From Pseudomonadota bacterium (GTDB lineage: Bacteria > Desulfobacterota > JAPLJL01), in NCBI GenBank assembly GCA_026388655.1, contig JAPLJI010000182.1, positions 1 to 38,761 of the forward strand: DNA of 38,761 nt, given 5' to 3'. Of this stretch, positions 34,773-38,761 are shown piece after piece. Both the position numbers and the translations under genes were made by a program. Position 1 is the stretch's first letter. Every line of letters begins with the position of its first letter. The notes under the pieces were generated by a model. The model was not told the origin of the DNA, did no database searches, and was given only the letters and a program-made list of their open reading frames with translations.

Positions 34773-34789
34773 TAATCTTTAATGAAACT

Positions 34790-34810
34790 CCCCGCGGCAA
34801 GACCGCGGGG
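34790..34810. repeat. hairpin CCCCGCGG-CAAGA-CCGCGGGG
   Basis: 8-bp perfect stem; sister hairpin at 34926-34946. Confidence 0.85.
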
Positions 34811-34844
34811 TATCTAAATCAAAAAGACTCTTATTTTGTCTATT

Positions 34845-34912
34845 GTCATTCCTGCGGAAGCAGGAATCCAGAAAAACAAAATAACTGGATTCCTCATCAA
34901 GTGCGGAATGAC
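34845..34912. repeat. GTCAT...ATGAC-bounded MITE-like repeat, copy 3
   Basis: gtcattcctgcggaagcaggaatccag...ctggattcctcatcaagtgcggaatgac. Confidence 0.85.
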
Positions 34913-34925
34913 AGAAATAAGGTAA

Positions 34926-34946
34926 CCCCGTGGCAAAACCACGGGG
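34926..34946. repeat. hairpin CCCCGTGG-CAAAA-CCACGGGG
   Basis: 8-bp perfect stem, same layout as 34790-34810. Confidence 0.85.
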
Positions 34947-35094
34947 AATTACCAGTTAAAGATAGATGGCTTCGCCTTTTCACTTTTCTTTTTTCTTCTC
35001 AATTATCAACCAACCCTGAATATTCTCCAACCGTAAACATGAAAATGTGATATAAATCTGAAATATTAAAGATGTTTGTAAAGGGGGGTTTTCC

Positions 35095-36189
35095 ATGAAT
35101 AAAAGGATCGGGATCCTGACCGGCGGGGGCGACTGCCCGGGTCTCAACGCCTTGATCCGGGCGGTGGTGAAATCCGCCATTCATGAACAGGGCTGGGAAG
35201 CGGTGGGAATCCTGGACGGTTTTGAAGGCCTGCTCTGGCCCGGCCGCTACACCAAGCTCAGCTATGACGATGTTTCCGGAATCCTGGCCTCCGGGGGAAC
35301 CATCCTGGGAAGCTCCAACCGGATCAACCCCTTCGCGGTCAAAGAAGAAAAAGACGGGCAGATTATCACTTCCGACCGGTCCGGGGAAGTGGTCCGGGTG
35401 ATCAAGCGGCTGGGCCTGGATGTTTTGTTTGTCACCGGGGGGGACGGGACCATGACGATCTCCGCCGGAATCAATGCGCTGGGGGTGCCGGTAATCGGGG
35501 TGCCCAAAACCATTGATAACGATCTGCGGGGTACCGATTTCACTATCGGGTTCGATACCGCGGTAACGATCGCCAGCGAGGCGATTGACCGGCTGCGCAC
35601 TACCGCGCAGAGCCATCACCGAGTTATGGTGGTGGAAGTGATGGGCCGGAACGCCGGCTGGATCGCCCTCGAGTCCGGAATCGCCTCCGGGGCGGATATC
35701 GTTTTGATCCCCGAAATTCCATTCTCCTATGAAAGCATCTGCCGGGCGATTGAACTCCGCAACCGGAAAGGCCGCCGCTACACCATCGTGGTGGTAGCCG
35801 AAGGCGCGCGCTGGCAGGGGGGGAAACCGGTGGTGCAGCGGGAAGTCAAAACCAGCGCCGAACCCATCCGCCTGGGCGGGATCGGTGAGGTAGTTACGCA
35901 CGAAATCGAATCCCGGACCGGGATTGAAACCCGGGTCACCGTTTTGGGGCACGTCCAGCGGGGCGGGACCCCGACTGCCCGCGACCGGAATTTAGCCACC
36001 CTTTTTGGAATCGAAGCGGTTCGCGCGGCGGGCGAGGGGAAAACCGGTATTTATGTCGTCCTGCACGGGAAGAAGATTACTCGTCTTCCGCTCCGCCAGG
36101 CGGCCCAGGGCATCCGCCGGGTTTCCTTGAATTGCCCCCAGGTCCAGGCCGCCCGGGCGATCGGGATGAGATTCGGAAACGAAAAATAA
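35095..36189 (+). CDS. pfkA: 6-phosphofructokinase (group III-like)
   Basis: RIGILTGGGDCPGLNALIR, VTGGDGTMTISAGI, PKTIDNDLRGTDFTIGFDTA, VEVMGRNAGWIA; strong SD upstream. Confidence 0.93.
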   Translation: MNKRIGILTGGGDCPGLNALIRAVVKSAIHEQGWEAVGILDGFEGLLWPGRYTKLSYDDVSGILASGGTILGSSNRINPFAVKEEKDGQIITSDRSGEVVRVIKRLGLDVLFVTGGDGTMTISAGINALGVPVIGVPKTIDNDLRGTDFTIGFDTAVTIASEAIDRLRTTAQSHHRVMVVEVMGRNAGWIALESGIASGADIVLIPEIPFSYESICRAIELRNRKGRRYTIVVVAEGARWQGGKPVVQREVKTSAEPIRLGGIGEVVTHEIESRTGIETRVTVLGHVQRGGTPTARDRNLATLFGIEAVRAAGEGKTGIYVVLHGKKITRLPLRQAAQGIRRVSLNCPQVQAARAIGMRFGNEK

Positions 36190-36241
36190 GCGGAATATAA
36201 ATCCGGAAAATGCATTTAGTATTTTCGAATATTATGTAGTT

Positions 36242-36284
36242 GCCCGATTTATCGGGCTCTTTAAAAAAACGCCGATGAATCGGC
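36242..36284. repeat. REP-like hairpin pair GCCCGAT-TT-ATCGGGC and GCCGAT-GA-ATCGGC
   Basis: Two perfect hairpins within 43 bp. Confidence 0.75.
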
Positions 36285-36369
36285 ACACTGCAAAAATATC
36301 CACTCGCGAAAGACGTTAGTGCAAATCCAACTGCATTTTTCTGGATAAATTCAAATTCACAATAATGAA

Positions 36370-36415
36370 AATCCCCCCTCTCCCCCCTTTTGACAAAGGA
36401 GGGAATGGGGGGATT
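36370..36415. repeat. C/G-tract inverted repeat AATCCCCCC...GGGGGGATT
   Basis: 9-nt perfect terminal arms; internal CCCCCCTTTT/AAAGGAGGG. Confidence 0.8.
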
Positions 36416-36435
36416 AGATTTTTTCTGCTGGTTAA

Positions 36436-37689
36436 TTACTTGGTGTACTTGTTGGCCAGATCGAGCGTGTTCTTGACCCGCAGGCGGTCGAAAATCAGGG
36501 CAAAGCGGGCCTCGAGTTCCTCCTCTAGTTTCCCCCGCACCTTTTCCGGAAGGTCCCAGAGCGCCTGCTTGAACGGGCCGTAAACCTTCTTCCGGGTTTT
36601 ATAAATGAATTGCTCCTCCGTCATCCCCGGTTTCTTCTCGTCGGCGCACTTCTGATCGAGGTACCGGTACATTTCCTCCCGGAGCTCCCGGGGAAAATTC
36701 GGGCTGTCGAGCAGGAGGTTCTGGAAACCGGTGGCCAGGTGCACCTCGGCGCACTCCACTTCGGGGAAAAGGTGAAAGGCCTCCTCGGGAAGCGTGGAGG
36801 CCCCGTGCTGGACCGCCCCGGCCATGCCAAACTCGGAACGGGCCAGCGCGGAAAGCTTTTTCAGGGTCTCAAAGTCCAGCTCCACCTTGGCCACGCTGCC
36901 GTCCGCGAGGGGAACTCCCCCGTGGGTGGTGCCGGTCTGGATGCTGATCTTGGAAATCCCCTCCAGTCTCTGACCTAATTTTTTCAGCTCCCGGGAATAA
37001 CCTTCCATGAAAGCCCGGAGATCCTCCTCGGTTGAGTTCTTGGCCCCCACCTCCCCGATCTCCCCCCCGATGGAAACCTCCTTGCCTTTGCTTTCCTTTT
37101 CCCGGATGAAGGCGGTGAGCTCGGCGGTGATCCGGCAGTTGTTTTCCTGCTGGGCGAGAATCGTGGGCTGTTTCAGATCCACCACGGTGGAGGCGTCAAT
37201 GTCGATATTGTAGAACCCCGCCTCCAGCGACTCGGAGATAAGCTTCTTCAGGTTTCCGATCTCGCCTTCCCGGTTTTCCCGGAAAAGCCGGGTCCGGACC
37301 TGGTAATGATCGCCCTGCAGGCAAACCGGCCCGGGGAATTTCTCCGCCGCCGCGGCGGCGATAATCTGGGAGGCGTATTCCGCCGGGTTCTGGAAGGTGT
37401 AATCCATCTCCGAGCGGGCGATCTCAAATACCAGGAGTCCCACCTTTTCCCGCTGGGCGGCCCGATAGGCCGCCCGGGCGGTGAAATAGGTCATCCCGCG
37501 GATGTTGCAAGCCGGCACGGAAAGCCCGCCGAATTCGCCCCGGCTCCTGGCTTCGTAAAGTCTTTTGACGGAGGCGATATTTACCCCTTCCTTGACCGCC
37601 TTTTCCCGGAGAGACTTCTGGGCGGCCTTCTTCTCTTCCTCTTTACTTGAGAGCGAAGCCGCGCGCGCCAATTTTTCCCACTCGTTCAT
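36436..37689 (-). CDS. class II fructose-bisphosphate aldolase family protein (divergent)
   Basis: LQGDHYQ, NIDIDASTVVDL, IGGEIGEVG, ISIQTGTTHGG, AVQHGASTLPEEAF. Confidence 0.75.
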   Translation of the reverse strand: MNEWEKLARAASLSSKEEEKKAAQKSLREKAVKEGVNIASVKRLYEARSRGEFGGLSVPACNIRGMTYFTARAAYRAAQREKVGLLVFEIARSEMDYTFQNPAEYASQIIAAAAAEKFPGPVCLQGDHYQVRTRLFRENREGEIGNLKKLISESLEAGFYNIDIDASTVVDLKQPTILAQQENNCRITAELTAFIREKESKGKEVSIGGEIGEVGAKNSTEEDLRAFMEGYSRELKKLGQRLEGISKISIQTGTTHGGVPLADGSVAKVELDFETLKKLSALARSEFGMAGAVQHGASTLPEEAFHLFPEVECAEVHLATGFQNLLLDSPNFPRELREEMYRYLDQKCADEKKPGMTEEQFIYKTRKKVYGPFKQALWDLPEKVRGKLEEELEARFALIFDRLRVKNTLDLANKYTK

Positions 37690-37826
37690 AACCCCCCCTT
37701 TTTAAAACCTTTCTCCCCCTGATTATCGCCTTTATATTTCTTCCGTAACCATCATCTTATAAAATCCCGGGCGGATCGTGCTTTTTCTTCCCCCCAACTC
37801 GAAACCAGAAACTCGAAACAACAAAC

Positions 37827-38761
37827 TTATTTTTTTCTTTTTCCGCTCCGTCCGGAAACGCTCCGGAGCTTGTATTCCAAGCTGTCCACCAGGGCCTGCC
37901 AGCTGGCCTCGATGATATTCCGGGAAACCCCCACCGTTCCCCAGCTCTTTCTCCCGTCGCTGGATTCGATCAGGACCCGGACCGGGGCGGCGGTGCCCTC
38001 CTTCTCCGAGAGAACCCGGACCTTGTAGTCCTCCAGGCGAATCTCGGAGAGCGGCGGGTAGAACTTCTCCAGGGCCTTGCGCAGGGCGTTGTCCAGCGCG
38101 TTCACCGGCCCGTTCCCGAGGGCCGCGGTGTGCTCCACCTTCCCGTTTACGTCCACCATGATCGTGGCCTCGGAAATGACCGGTTCATTCTCGGTGCGTT
38201 TCTCGTTGATCACCCGGAACCCGTGCAGCCGGAAATATTTCTTCTTCCCCTCGATCGCCCGCCGGAGGATCAGCTCGAAGCTGCCCTCGGCCCCCTCGAA
38301 TTGAAATCCCTCCTTCTCGAGCTCCTTGAGCTCCCGGAGGAGCTCGCCGGTCCGGGGATCGTCGGCCTTGAGCCTGATCCCGTATTCGCGGGCCTTGGCC
38401 ACCACCGTGGAACGGCCCGACTGGTCCGAAACCAGGACCTTCCGCCGGTTCCCGATCTTTCCCGGGTCAACATGCTCGTAGGTAGGCGAGTGCCGCTCGA
38501 CCGCGCTGATGTGCATTCCGCCCTTGTGGGCGAAGGCATTGGCCCCGACATAGGGCTGGTGCCGGTTGGGCACCTGGTTCAGGATCTCGTCCACGAAATG
38601 AGAAACCTCGGAGAGCCGGGAGAGCGCGCGGTCGGAGACGCAATCCACCCCCAGCTTGAGCTTGAGCGCGGGGATGATCGAGACCAAATTGGCATTACCA
38701 CAGCGTTCCCCGATCCCGTTGATCGTGCCCTGGACCTGGACCGCCCCCAGCCGGACCGCGG
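37827..38761 (-). CDS. cimA: (R)-citramalate synthase CimA, C-terminal part (5' end beyond window)
   Basis: Frame continues to the window edge: [37 protein letters not shown]...[46 protein letters not shown]...[27 protein letters not shown]. Confidence 0.9.
   Translation of the reverse strand, partial: AVRLGAVQVQGTINGIGERCGNANLVSIIPALKLKLGVDCVSDRALSRLSEVSHFVDEILNQVPNRHQPYVGANAFAHKGGMHISAVERHSPTYEHVDPGKIGNRRKVLVSDQSGRSTVVAKAREYGIRLKADDPRTGELLRELKELEKEGFQFEGAEGSFELILRRAIEGKKKYFRLHGFRVINEKRTENEPVISEATIMVDVNGKVEHTAALGNGPVNALDNALRKALEKFYPPLSEIRLEDYKVRVLSEKEGTAAPVRVLIESSDGRKSWGTVGVSRNIIEASWQALVDSLEYKLRSVSGRSGKRKK

Noticed and set aside
1-38761. tRNA genes or prophage/transposase genes
   Set aside because: No T-arm/cloverleaf pattern noticed by eye and no integrase, transposase or phage structural gene among the ORFs; a tRNAscan run would be decisive.

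Overview
This is a gene-dense bacterial chromosomal segment with about 30 protein-coding genes. I found no tRNA, rRNA or CRISPR array. Housekeeping and metabolic genes include rpsF-ssb, gatC-gatA, a phosphofructokinase, a class II aldolase, a partial citramalate synthase, a prephenate-dehydratase-like gene, a PlsC-type acyltransferase, PfkB and lipid kinases, arsC and an Smr-domain protein. They are mixed with signalling and envelope genes: an NtrC-type sigma54 activator, a CsgG/FlgO-like TPR protein, a pentapeptide-repeat membrane protein overlapping an FHA-GAF-adenylate cyclase, a HhH/PEGA/beta-propeller lipoprotein operon, and exported GH31 and GH36 glycosidases. A redox pair (tandem-duplicated flavoprotein plus CCG-domain Fe-S protein) is also present. 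The most notable protein-level observations are: (i) the sigma54 activator's receiver domain has lost the acidic pair and the conserved Lys; (ii) the prephenate-dehydratase-like protein lacks the first half of its ACT domain and has TNF in place of the catalytic TRF; (iii) the pentapeptide/zinc-ribbon membrane protein is overlapped by the cyclase gene; (iv) the flavoprotein contains two flavin-oxidase units. At DNA level, many intergenic gaps hold degenerate short-word repeat tracts, nested hairpin (REP/MITE-like) elements and dispersed 35-90 bp repeats. All calls come from reading the sequence and supplied translations; no searches were run.
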